From assembly GCA_016718825.1 (NCBI GenBank), contig JADKCL010000024.1, forward strand, positions 62,001-126,000: a DNA stretch of 64,000 nucleotides. The letters run 5' to 3'. Below are positions 33,968-45,360 of the stretch, piece by piece. The DNA comes from Bacteroidota bacterium (GTDB lineage Bacteria > Bacteroidota > Bacteroidia > J057 > JADKCL01). Position numbers and translations under genes: made by a program. The notes beneath the pieces are model-generated. The model made no database searches. It saw only the letters and a program-made list of their open reading frames with translations, and had not been told where the DNA came from. Numbering within the stretch: position 1 is the first letter of the stretch; each line of letters begins with the position of its first letter.

Positions 33968-36900
33968 TTATTCGCGGATGTAAACAAGACGGTAAGAATG
34001 GGATTCGCTCCCTGCCTCGATGCGCATGACATACGTTCCCGCAGCAAGCTGCTTTCCGTTGGTCGACGTGCCGTCCCACTTCACTTCATGCATGCCTTGC
34101 TCAAATACGCCGCCAAACTGATTCACCACTGTGCCACGCAAGTCGCTGATGGTAAACTGCATCTGACGGGTTTCGGGAAGATCAAAGCGAATGGTCGTCT
34201 CCTTGGAAAACGGATTGGGGAAGCTTGGATACCATTGTACCGCCGCGCCGCCTGCTTGCGCACCTTGGTCGCCGGCGACCTTGAACTGACCGTCGCGGGA
34301 TTTGATCTCCAAGACCTCCAAATTCAAGTTGTAAGCCTCGGCAGCCACGCTGTTGCTTGTGGCGGTGATGGCCGTCGAAGTACCAGCCTCGCCGACGACT
34401 TTGAAACGCAGGTTAAACAGCGTTCCACCGTCTGGCAAGGTGATGAAATCGCCATTTGGCTCATTCCACGACACCATCAATGCACCCTGATCGATTTTGG
34501 ATTCGCCAAAGAATGCCTCGGTTGCCATGCCTTCCTCGCCAACCAATTGCAGAACCGATGGATCCCAATTGATCGTGAACTGATAGCCGGCAATGGCCTG
34601 GAAGTCCTCGACCATGACAGGAATCGAAATTTCGTCACCTTTTTGGCCGGAGAAGTCTCCGAAGCTTACATACCGCTCCCCTACCGTCGCCGTCTTGGCC
34701 GTGTTTGGATTCCAAGACCAGTTCACGTCTCCCAGCTTAATGCCGTAGAAATTCTGATTGGTCTGGGTCGATACCGCCGGATAGTTGATCGTGGACGGGA
34801 AAGGCCATGGGCTGTACTGATTGGGGAATACGTAGCCGGCATCGACCATGGACCACAACCTGCCGCTGGGGAAGGTCAAGTTGGTCTGCAAAATCACCGT
34901 ACGTGTAAGCACAATGTCCAAGGTGGTGACAGTCGAACTGTTGTTCACGTCGCCCGCAAGAATCTTGTAGGATGAATTCAACGTGTCAATGTTCAAAATG
35001 TGACGCTGCATCAACACAAGGTCCAAAGTCGTGACACCATTGTTGGTGACCGTATCATTGGCTTTCGTAGGTGTGAGCGTGTAGTTGCCGCCCGTGGTCA
35101 ACCCTGCGAAGTTGAACTGACCATTGGTACCCGTCACCATGGAGGCATTGGTAGGTCCGGTCAGCGCAACCGTCGTGGTGCGAATCGTGCTTAATCCATT
35201 TGGATGCAAGATCGTACCGCTCAATTGGCTGGTGCCGCTGCCGTTGGAAACGTTGACGAGCGTGGTCGAGGCCGTGCTCGTACAACCATTGACGGTCGCG
35301 GTCACGGTGTAGGTGCCGCCCATGATCAAAGTAGCCCCGGAAATCGTTGGATTTTGTGCCGTGGAGGTAAATCCATTCGGGCCCGTCCAAGCATAGGTTG
35401 CACCACTCACGGTCGATGCCGTCAAGTTGATCGTACCACCGACAATCACAGGGCTGTTGCTGCTTGCAGTCGGCGCGGTTGGCAGCGCATTCACAGTCAC
35501 CGTTGTCGGGTTGCTCGTGCTTGAGCATCCCGCAGCATTGGTGACTTGCACAGAATAGGTTCCCGAAGCGGTCACCAAAATCTGCTGTGTCGTTTGGCCA
35601 CCAGGCAACCACGAGTTGCCCGAAGCCGCACTTGAAGTCAGCGTCACCGATCCACCTGCGCAGAACGTTGTCGATCCACCCGCCGTGATAGTTGGTGTTG
35701 GCGGCAATGGATTTACCACCACGGTCGTTGCCAAACTGGTCGCAGAGCAACCCGTGTTGGTCACTGTCACCGTATAAGTGCCGCTGCTACCCACCGAGAT
35801 CGATTGCGTCGTAGCGCCCGTGCTCCAGACGTTTCCAGTTGCGCTGTTGCTGGTGAGTGTCACCGTTGCGCCTGCACAAATATTCACCGTTCCCGTCGGG
35901 TTGATCACGGCCGTGACCGGCTGCGTGATCGTGAATACGTTGTTGCTCACATCCACTTTCGTGCTTGCTGTAGCGTCCGTCACGCGAACCAATGCCTGTC
36001 CGGTGGCAATATTGGGTACAGTCCAGCTGTAGGTATTGGTGACCGTGTTGTAATTCGTAACGATCGTATTCCAACTATTGCCACCGTCGGTGGAGTACTC
36101 GATGTTAAACAATGTGCTTGTACCATTGGTGGTCCAAGTGATGTTTTGCGTCGAGCAGCCAGCCCAACTTTCACCACCATTGGGGGCTACAATCGTGACA
36201 GGAGGCGCGGTCGGCTGGACCGTGAACGAAAAGTCCGAAATGTCGCTTTTACAACTCGATGTGAAGTCCGTGACTCGTACGCGACAATTTGTACTGTTGA
36301 TCACCGGAACCGTCCAAGCATAGCTGGAGGTTCCAGTATTGTAATTGGTCACAATGTTCGTCCAAGTCAAACCTCCATCAGTCGTGTAGTCAATGTTGTA
36401 GAAGTTGGATGCGTTGTAATTCACCCAAGTGATGTTGGTGACCGATCCGCTTTGGATGGTTGCTCCGAAGTTAGGATAGGTCACTTGGATACTTGGGCTG
36501 ATCGTGAACAAGCTGTCGCTGATGTCGGTAAACAACGGATTCGCATTGTCGGTGACCTTGACCAAACATTGCGTGCTTGGTGTATTGGGGATCGACCACG
36601 GATAGTTCACATTGCTTGACCCACTTGCATAGTTGGCATTCACAATCGTCCAGGTGCTACCTGCGTTGGTGCTCAACTCAATTTTGTAGTTGGCCGAGGC
36701 GCCTGCTGTCCAAGTAATCGAAGACGAGGTGCAAGCGCGCCATGTCGAGCCTGAAGGACCATTCGGCGACACGATCATGATCGGTGGACGAATCTGGAAG
36801 ACGGCATTGCTGATGTCATACTTGTAGCTGAACGTAAAGTCGCTCACACGCACGAGACAAACGGGCAATGGCACCAAGGTATTGGGAACTGTCCAAGCGT

Positions 36901-38245
36901 ACGTTCCATTGTTGGGCGCATTGGCATTGATCAGGTTCCACGTTGCACCGTTGTCAGAGCTCCATTCGAGTTTGACCAAGGTATTGAGGAAACTAGGTGC
37001 AGACCATACAATGTTCTGCGATTGTCCCGAGTACCAAGTTTCACCGCCATTGGGCACTGCCAACAAAGGAGTGGGTTCGCCGATCGTAAATACCGAATTG
37101 CTTTGGTCCACGATGGCATTGTTGCTGAAATCCATCACTTTGAAGAGGCAGTTGGTACTCACCGTATTCGGCACTTGCCAAGGGAATGAGCCTGTGCTTG
37201 AAGGATAATTCGTGAGAATACGGATCCAGCTCGTACCGTTGTTGGTACTGTACTCCATGTTGTACTTCTGCGAAGTTCCGATAATGTTCCAGGTTACATT
37301 CTGCGTTGCTGTACCACCCATGCTCGTAATCATCGCATCCCAGCCAGCGCCGACGTTCCCAGACCCTGTGGTGAAGGCAAATGTCAACGCGCCAGTGCTG
37401 TGCGTGGAAGTGAGCGTCGGAGGCAATGTCGAACCACTGTAGGTACCCAAAACCGGTGCAGAGATATTCGGACCATTGTAAACACGGAGGAAGTCGCTCG
37501 AATTGTACGTGCTGAAGCTGTTGAAGGCGACACGCAACTTGTTCACAGGAACGTCAGGGTAGAAGGTTTTCACGATCACGGAACCCGAATAACTGTAGTT
37601 CCCCGTTGGGCCACCGGCGTCGTAGAAATTGCCCGTGTTCATCGTCTCGGTAATGTTGTTCATCACCCAGTTACTGCCTTGTGGCCCCACCGTCGCAGGG
37701 AAGACCTCTCCGCCATTGGGAACGGTGACCGTTACGCTCGATGTCAGTGTAAATGGCGCGTCGCTCACGTCACTGTTGCAAGCAACTGAAATATCCGTTG
37801 CACGCACCAGCGTATTCGTAGAATAAACATTCGGAATCAACCAGCTGTAAGAACCGCCTGAAGTCGAGGAAACGATCGTCGACCAAGAGGTGCCCCCATT
37901 GGTGCTGTATTCCAAACTCACGTTTGTCACGCCCCCGGAAACGGAGTACATGATGCTCTGCGTAGTTCCGGCAATCCAGTTTTCGTTGCCGTTAGGCGCT
38001 ACGACCACCACATTGGTGGTTTGATTGACGGTAAAGACCGCATTGCTGACGTCTGTTTTGAGTGTGTCGCCTGCATCCCTTACCCTTACGATCATCTGCG
38101 TGGTGGAGATGTTAGGCACTTGCCATGAAAAGCTGGAGTTCGGCCCAGCACCACCATTGTAATTGTTGGCAATGGGTACCCAGTAGTGCCATTGTCCGAG
38201 CTGTAGGCAATGTTGAACAAGCCCGTGGTACCGCCATGCGCCCAA
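33968..38245 (-). CDS. C-terminal part of giant CUB/Ig surface protein (frame-shifted from the N-terminal part)
   Basis: This open frame continues the protein encoded at 38092-46002. Homology to the repeats begins at the VPIANNYNGGAGPNSSFSWQ segment near 38180, where one T is missing in the coding strand (ACTAC-TGGGTACCC). It holds one more CUB-like unit, several Kre9/KNH-type Ig-like units (PNGGE(S/T)W...ITW) and three Ig-like PGG repeats. Next are a dockerin-like pair of helical repeats (NNGVTTLDLVLMQRHIL and AGDVNNSSTVTTLDIVLTRT) and a cohesin-like module (FSGQKGDEISIPVMVEDFQA). The protein ends with a sorting domain (PSFPNPFSKETTIRFDLPE ... YRLVYIRE). Repaired, the full protein would be ~4010 aa. 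As written this frame has no sensible start of its own. Confidence 0.8.
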   Translation of the reverse strand: MGAWRYHGLVQHCLQLGQWHYWVPIANNYNGGAGPNSSFSWQVPNISTTQMIVRVRDAGDTLKTDVSNAVFTVNQTTNVVVVAPNGNENWIAGTTQSIMYSVSGGVTNVSLEYSTNGGTSWSTIVSSTSGGSYSWLIPNVYSTNTLVRATDISVACNSDVSDAPFTLTSSVTVTVPNGGEVFPATVGPQGSNWVMNNITETMNTGNFYDAGGPTGNYSYSGSVIVKTFYPDVPVNKLRVAFNSFSTYNSSDFLRVYNGPNISAPVLGTYSGSTLPPTLTSTHSTGALTFAFTTGSGNVGAGWDAMITSMGGTATQNVTWNIIGTSQKYNMEYSTNNGTSWIRILTNYPSSTGSFPWQVPNTVSTNCLFKVMDFSNNAIVDQSNSVFTIGEPTPLLAVPNGGETWYSGQSQNIVWSAPSFLNTLVKLEWSSDNGATWNLINANAPNNGTYAWTVPNTLVPLPVCLVRVSDFTFSYKYDISNAVFQIRPPIMIVSPNGPSGSTWRACTSSSITWTAGASANYKIELSTNAGSTWTIVNANYASGSSNVNYPWSIPNTPSTQCLVKVTDNANPLFTDISDSLFTISPSIQVTYPNFGATIQSGSVTNITWVNYNASNFYNIDYTTDGGLTWTNIVTNYNTGTSSYAWTVPVINSTNCRVRVTDFTSSCKSDISDFSFTVQPTAPPVTIVAPNGGESWAGCSTQNITWTTNGTSTLFNIEYSTDGGNSWNTIVTNYNTVTNTYSWTVPNIATGQALVRVTDATASTKVDVSNNVFTITQPVTAVINPTGTVNICAGATVTLTSNSATGNVWSTGATTQSISVGSSGTYTVTVTNTGCSATSLATTVVVNPLPPTPTITAGGSTTFCAGGSVTLTSSAASGNSWLPGGQTTQQILVTASGTYSVQVTNAAGCSSTSNPTTVTVNALPTAPTASSNSPVIVGGTINLTASTVSGATYAWTGPNGFTSTAQNPTISGATLIMGGTYTVTATVNGCTSTASTTLVNVSNGSGTSQLSGTILHPNGLSTIRTTTVALTGPTNASMVTGTNGQFNFAGLTTGGNYTLTPTKANDTVTNNGVTTLDLVLMQRHILNIDTLNSSYKILAGDVNNSSTVTTLDIVLTRTVILQTNLTFPSGRLWSMVDAGYVFPNQYSPWPFPSTINYPAVSTQTNQNFYGIKLGDVNWSWNPNTAKTATVGERYVSFGDFSGQKGDEISIPVMVEDFQAIAGYQFTINWDPSVLQLVGEEGMATEAFFGESKIDQGALMVSWNEPNGDFITLPDGGTLFNLRFKVVGEAGTSTAITATSNSVAAEAYNLNLEVLEIKSRDGQFKVAGDQGAQAGGAAVQWYPSFPNPFSKETTIRFDLPETRQMQFTISDLRGTVVNQFGGVFEQGMHEVKWDGTSTNGKQLAAGTYVMRIEAGSESHSYRLVYIRE

Positions 38246-41200
38246 GTAAGGGAGGTGGTTACGCAGCCGTTGAACGTTTGACCGCCATTTGGGGCTGTCA
38301 CCGTAACATGCGGTCTGAGCGTGAAGACAGCATTGCTCACATCGTTAAATGTGTTGTTGCTGGCGTCGCTGACGCGTACCAAGGCAGTCGTGCTCGGCGC
38401 ATTCGGGATTGTCCAAGCATAGCTTCCCGTATTGGGTGTGCTGTTGGTGATCGTAACCCAAGTAGTGCCATTGTCGATGCTGTACTCCAGCTTCACGTTG
38501 GGAGATGGGTTAAACATGCTCACCCAAGTGATATTTGGGTTGTGCCGGCATACCAGATTTCGCCACCATTGGGTGACGACAAACTGCGAAGCTTGTCCGA
38601 TTGTGAAGACTGAGTCACTTTGATCGACGATGGCGTTGTTGCCATTGTCCATGACCTTGAACCTGCAGTTCGTGCTCGGGGTATTCGGGACCGACCAAGC
38701 GAATGTTCCTGTTGAAGAAGGGAACTTCGAAAGGATGCGTGTCCAAGAAGAACCGTTGTTCGTGGTATACTCCAGATTAAATACCTGCGATGTACCCGTG
38801 ATGTTCCAATTCACATTTCGTGTGGCGGTGCCCACGCTGGTAATGTAGGCTTCCCAGCCTGGGTAGGTGGTAGAGCCGCTGGTATTCCGGAATTCGAAGG
38901 TCAACTGACCAGTCGGGTTCGTCGCTGTATAGGTAGCCGGAATGCTCGTGCCGGAATATGTCCCGATGAGTGGAGACAAGTTGTTCGGGCCATTGAAGAC
39001 TTTCAACTGATCATAGCTGCTGTAAGTGTTGAATGCCGTAAAGGTGACCCTCAGCTTATTCGTAGGAATATCGGGGGTGAAGGTCTTCGTGTAGGTCGTC
39101 CCACTATTGTAAAGATAGCTGCCGAGGAGGCCACCTCCATCATAGAAGTTTCCTGTGTTCAAAGTCACCGGCGTATTGTCCATCAAGTAAGTGAGTCCTT
39201 GCGTTCCGACCGTCGCCTGCCAGATTTCCCCGCCATTGGGTGCGGTGACTTGGATGGTCGAAATCAGGTAGAGGTTGCCGTTGCTTGCATCATTGTTGCA
39301 AGGGTTGCTCGAATCAACCGCACGCACCAAAGCAACGTTGGAATTCACATTTGGAACCGTCCAGTTATAAACGCCACCGGTATTGCCACTGACAATCGTG
39401 TTCCAGGTGACGCCGTTGTCTGTGCTGTATTCCAAATCTACAGTCGTGACACCGCCACTCAAGGAATAAGTAATCGACCGGACGGTGCCAGCCACCCATG
39501 CTTCGCCACCGTTGGGCGTGAGCAAGGTCACGTTGTTGGTAGGCGTAATTGTAAACACCGCATTGCTCTGATCGGTTTTCAAGGGGTCGCCTGCGTCCGT
39601 GACCCTGACAAGGCACTGTGCGGAATTGGCGTTGGGAACAGGCCATGCGATCGATCCGCTAGGACCTGCGCCACCGTTGTAGTTGTTCGCAATGGCAAAC
39701 CATGTTGCGCCGTTGTCCGTGGAGCCGCTGATGTTAAACAGTCCAGTGGTTCCTCCATGTGTCCAAGTGATGACGCGGTTTGCACAGACCAGCCAGTTTT
39801 CGCCACCATTCGGTGAAGTCACCGTGACGTGTGGGGCAATCGTGAAATTGGCATCGCTGACGTCGTTGATCGTGCTGTTAGAGGTGTCGCTGATGCGCAC
39901 CTTGCATGTCGTACTCGGGGTATTGGGCAGTGTCCATGCATAACTGCCCGTGTTAGGGGTGCTATTCGTGATCGTCGTCCACGTCGTTCCATTGTCTGTC
40001 GTCACTTCCAGCTTCACCGTCGGACTCGGCATGAACATCGATATCCAAGTGATATTTTGGGTGGTGCCAGCATACCATGTTTGTCCACCATTTGGTGCCA
40101 ACAGCACCGGCAAAGCTGCTCCGATGGTGAATGTGGCATCACTCTGGTCAACGATGGCGTTGTTATTGTAGTCAATCACCTTCCATTTGCAATTGGTGCT
40201 TGGCGTATTGGGTACCGACCATGCAAACGAACCAAGTGTGGAAGGATAGTTCGTCAATATCCTTGTCCAGCTTGTGCCGTTGTTGGTGGTGTACTCCATG
40301 TTGAATTTCTGCGAAGTCCCGATGATGTTCCAAGTCACATTCTGTGTCGGTGTTCCGACACTTGTGATGTAGGCTTCCCAGCCCGGGTAGGTGGTCGACC
40401 CGCTGGTATTGCGGAATTCGAAGGTCAACTGACCAGTGCCATTCGTCGCCGTGAAAGCAGGTGGAATGCTCGTGCCGGAATAGGTGCCGATCAGCGGAGA
40501 AAGGTTGCTGGGCCCGTTGAAGACTTTCAGTTGGTCATAGCTGCTGTAAGTATTGAAAGCCGTGAACGTCACCCGCAGCTTATTCGTTGGAATGTCAGGC
40601 GTGAAGGTCTTCGTATAAGTCGCACCACCATTGTAGAGGTAGCTTCCGAGGAGTCCACCTCCGTCATAGAAGTTGCCTGTGTTCAACGTCACTGGGGTGT
40701 TGTCCATCGAATATGTGAGTCCTTGGCTACCGACAGTGGCCGGCCACGTCTGCCCGCCGTTAGGGTTGGTGATCGCGATTTGCGATACCAAGCTGAACAC
40801 CGCGTTGCTCATGTCGGAGTTGCACGAGTTGGAGGCATCTGAAACCCTTACCAGTGATTGTGCACTGTTCACGTTAGGGATGGTCCAAGCATAAGCACCA
40901 CCCGATGTACTATTGACAATGGTATTCCAGCTCGTGCCATTGTCTGTGCTGTATTCCAGATCCACAGCGGTCACGCCGCCAGAAACGGTATATGTGACGT
41001 TTTGGACCGTGTTGGCTACCCACACTTCCGCCCCATTGGGTGAAAGCAATTGTACATTGCTCGTCTGGCTGATATTGAATGTGGCGTTGCTTACATCTGT
41101 TTTCAGCGGATCGCCAGCATCTGATACACGAATCAATCCTTGGGTGGTTGTAATGTTTGGTACAACCCAACTGAGGGAAGAATTCGGACCTGCGCCACCG

Positions 41201-44200
41201 TTATAACTGGCTGATATCGTGGACCATGAAGTACCGTTGTCCGTGCTGAGTTCTATCTTAAAAAGTCCCGTGGTGCCACCATGCGCCCATGAAATGCTTT
41301 GAACGTTACATCCCAGCAAGTTCTGCCCACCATTTGGGGCAGTCACTGTAACATGAGGGGCGATTGTGAAGACTGCATCACTGACGTCATTGATGGTGTT
41401 GTTGGCGGTATCGCTGATGCGAACCCTGGCCGTGGTGCTCGGGTTGTTGGGGATCGTCCAGTTGTAAGAACCCGTATTGGGAGCACTGTTTGTGATCAGC
41501 AGCCAAGTGGCGCCATTGTCGATGCTGTATTCAAATTTGACCGTCGGGCTTGGCATGAACATCGAGACCCAAGTGATGGCTTGGGAGGTACCCGCATACC
41601 ATGTCTGCCCACCATTGGGGGTCAGCAATACCGGCAAGGCAGATCCGATCGTAAACGTCGCATCGCTCTGGTCTACGATCGCATTGTTATCAAAATCCAT
41701 GACTCTAAACAGGCAGTTTGTACTTGGCGTATTGGGTACCTGCCACGCAAATGTCCCGATTGAGGAAGGGTATTTGGTCAGGATGCGTGTCCAAGAAGTC
41801 CCATTGTTAGTGGTGTAATCCAAATTGTAGTTCAGAGAAGTACCCGTAATGTTCCAATTCACGCTACGGGTGGGAGTTCCTACGCTTGTAAGATAGGCTT
41901 CCCAGCCTGGATAAGTAGTAGAGCCGCTGGTATTCCGGAATTCAAAGGTCAACTGACCTGTGGGATTGGTCGCGGTATAAGATGGTGGAATGGACGTGCC
42001 GGAGTATGTGCCAATCAGCGGAGAAAGGTTGCTGGGTCCGTTGAAGACTTTCAACTGGTCATAGCTGCTGTAAGTATTGAAGGCCGTGAAAGTCACCCGC
42101 AGCTTATTGGTTGGGATATCAGGCGTGAAGGTCTTCGTATAGGTCGCACCACCATTGTAAGCATAGGAGCCGAGGAAGCCACCTCCATCGTAAAAATTAC
42201 CCGTGTTGAGTGTGACAGGCACGTTGTCCATCTGGTGCACGAGTCCTTGCGCACCCACAGTCGCCGGCCAGACTTCTCCACCATTGGGAGCGGTAACGGC
42301 TACGGTTGAGATCATATAAAACACCGCGTTGCTCTCATCAGCAATACATGCGTTGGAGGCATCGGAAACCCTGATCAATGCCTGCGTCGAATTGATGTTG
42401 GGTACTGTCCAGATATAAGTGCCACCGCTTGTGCTGCTGGTGATGGTATTCCAGGACGTGCCGTTGTTTGTGCTGTACTCAATGGCCACGTTGGTCACCG
42501 GGCCGGATACGCTGTAGGTAATCGCACGGCTGCTATTGGCTATCCAAGCTTCATTTCCATTCGGAGAAAACACCGTGACGTAATTGGTGGGCGTGATGGT
42601 AAACGTCGCATCACTATTGTCCGTCTTGAGCGGATCGCCGTCATCCGTTACCCGCACAAGTGCCTGTGAGGAGGATGTGTTGGGCACCTGCCACGAAACA
42701 GAACCGTTTGGTCCAGCGCCTGAATTGACGTTGTTGGCTATCTGCACCCATGTCGCGCCATTGTCCAGGCTGTAAAAGACGTCAAACAACCCAGTGGTGC
42801 CACCATGCAACCATGACAAGGTCACGATAGAACAGCCTGCAAGGGTTTGTCCTCCGTTGGGCGATGATACCGTAACATAAGGACGAATGTTGAACACCGC
42901 ATTGCTTTGGTCGTTGATGGTCGATGTGATCGCATCACTGATACGCACCCTCGCTTGCGTGGTCGGGGTATTGGGCAGCGTCCACGCATACGAACCTGTA
43001 TTGGGTGTCGAGTTCGTAATCGTCGTCCAAGAGGTGCCGTTGTCGGTGGTGTATTCCAGCTTTGCGTTCAGACTCGGGTTGAACATGCTCACCCAAGTGA
43101 TGTTCTGCACGGTCCCTGCATACCAATTTTCCCCGCCATTCGGTGCCAGCAACAATTCAGAGGCTTGCCCGATGGTAAAGTTGGCATCGCTTTGATCCAC
43201 AATTGCATTGTTGTTATAGTCTACCACCCTGAACCGGCACTGTGTGCTCGGTGTATTGGGGACAGACCATGCAAAAAGGCCATTGGTGGATGGATAATTT
43301 GTGAGGATTCGCGTCCAACTTGTCCCCGTGTTGGTACTGTATTCCAGATTGAACTTCTGGGAAGTGCCGACAATGGTCCAAGTCACGTTTTGGGTGGCAG
43401 TTCCTACGCTTGTCAGATAGGCCTCCCAGCCCGGGTATGTCGTCGACCCGCTGGTATTGCGGAATTCAAAAGTCAACTGACCTGTGGCATTCGTCGCAGT
43501 GTAAGTGGGTGGAATGCTCGTGCCAGAATAGGTGCCGATGAGTGGAGACAGGTTGCTAGGTCCGTTATAGACTTTCAACTGATCATAGCTGCTGTAGGTA
43601 TTGAATGCTGTGAAGGTCACTCTCAGCTTATTCGTTGGAATGTCAGGCGTGAAGGTCTTCGTATAAGTCGTACCGCCATTGTAAAGATAGCTTCCGCCGA
43701 TGCCTCCTCCATCATAGAAGTTGCCGGTATTGAGTGTCACAGGCACGTTGTCCATGTTATAGCTCAATCCTTGGTTGCCGACTGTTGCCTGCCATATTTC
43801 GCCACCATTCGGAGCGGTGACCGTCACTTGAGAGACGATTGCAAAGTTGCTGTTGCTCTGATCACTGTTGCAAGCGTTGCCGGTATCTGTGGCACGAACC
43901 AAGCAAACGTTGCTGGGTGTGTTAGGAATCACCCAGTTATACACGCCACCCGATGTGCTTCCGATGATGGTATTCCAAGAGGTGCCGTTGTCGGTGCTGT
44001 ATTCCAGATAGACCGTGGTGACACCGCCGCCCACCGAATAGGTGATTGCCTGTGTTGTACCCGTTACCCAGTTCTCATTGCCGTTGGGAGAGAGCAGGAC
44101 GATGTTTGTGGTCTGTGTTGTGGTGAAAACGGCATTGCTCACATCCGTCTTGAGCACGTCACCGTCATCCCGCACACGGATCAGCCCTTGTAGTGTACCG

Positions 44201-45360
44201 ATATTGGGCACCTGCCAAGGATAAGAAGAGGTTGGCCCAGCTGAACCCGCATTGTAATTATTGGCAATAACGCTCCATGTCGTTCCATTGTCCGTACTGA
44301 AGTCAATATCGAATATGCCTGTGGTACCACCATGGTTCCATACGATATTTTGCGTGCTACAGCCGGTCCAGTTCTGTCCGCCGTTTGGAGAGGTCACCGT
44401 TACATGTGGCCCGATCGTGAATACGGCGTCGCTCATGTCATTGCTTGTGGACAGGAGGGCGTCGCTCACGCGGACACGCGCCGTGGTGCTCGGGTTGTTG
44501 GGCAATGTCCAGGCAAAAGTACCGGATGCATTCGGCGTACTGCTGACGATGTTGATCCAAGTCGCACCATTGTCGATGCTGTATTCGAGTTTCACATTGG
44601 CGCCAGTGAAGAATGCCGGAACCCATGTGATGCTCTGCACGGTTCCTGCATACCACGTTTGACCGCCATTCGGTGCAAGCAGCAATGGATTCGCGGGGCC
44701 AATGGTAAAAACGGCATCGCTTTGGTCCACGATCCCGCCATTGGCAGCATCAGAAACCTTGACAAGGCAGTTCGTACTGGGCGTGTTGGGAATGCTCCAA
44801 GGGAAAGTGCCGGTGGAGGAAGGAAGCCCGGAGACGATCCGGATCCAACTCGTGCCATTGTTGGTACTGTAGTCGAGGTTGAATTTTCCGCTTGTACCGA
44901 CGATGGACCAGTTCAGGTTTTGTGTCGGCGTTCCGACACTTACAAAATAGGCGTCCCAACCAGCGGCTGTGTTGCCAGAACCGGTAGTCCATGTGAAGGT
45001 CAGCGCGCCTGTAGCGTGCGTAGACGTGAACGATGGTGGAAGGGTGCTACCGCTATACGCGCCGACCAATGGAGATGCGATCGAGGGGCCGTTGTAAATG
45101 CGGAGGACGTCACTGGAATTGTAGGTGGCAAAGCTGTTGAAGTTGATGCGCAACTTGTTGGTGCCGACGTCGGGTGTGAAGGTCTTCGTCAGCACTGCAC
45201 CGGAGGTATAGTTGCCGCCGGAGCCGCCATTGTCGTAAAAATTGCCCGTATTGGCGGTCAAGTTTACGTTGTCCATGTTCACCGACACGCCTTGAGATCC
45301 CACCGTGGCAGTCCAGTTTTGCCCACCGTTGGGTTGCTGCACAGTGATGGAGGAGAGGAT
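36500..45360 (-). repeat. coding supermodule repeated six times with ~1.53-kb period
   Basis: The CUB-containing unit recurs with the conserved PNGGE.(W/F).ATVG.QG sequence near 45340, 43810, 42290, 40755, 39230 and 37710 on the minus strand. Copies 2-5 are very similar at DNA level, for example the coding for NKLRVTFTAFNTYSSYDQLK. Confidence 0.85.

Noticed and set aside
24990..45360. Regular repeats as a possible CRISPR array
   Set aside because: The periods are ~235 bp and ~1.5 kb, the repeats are coding throughout, and there are no unique spacers.
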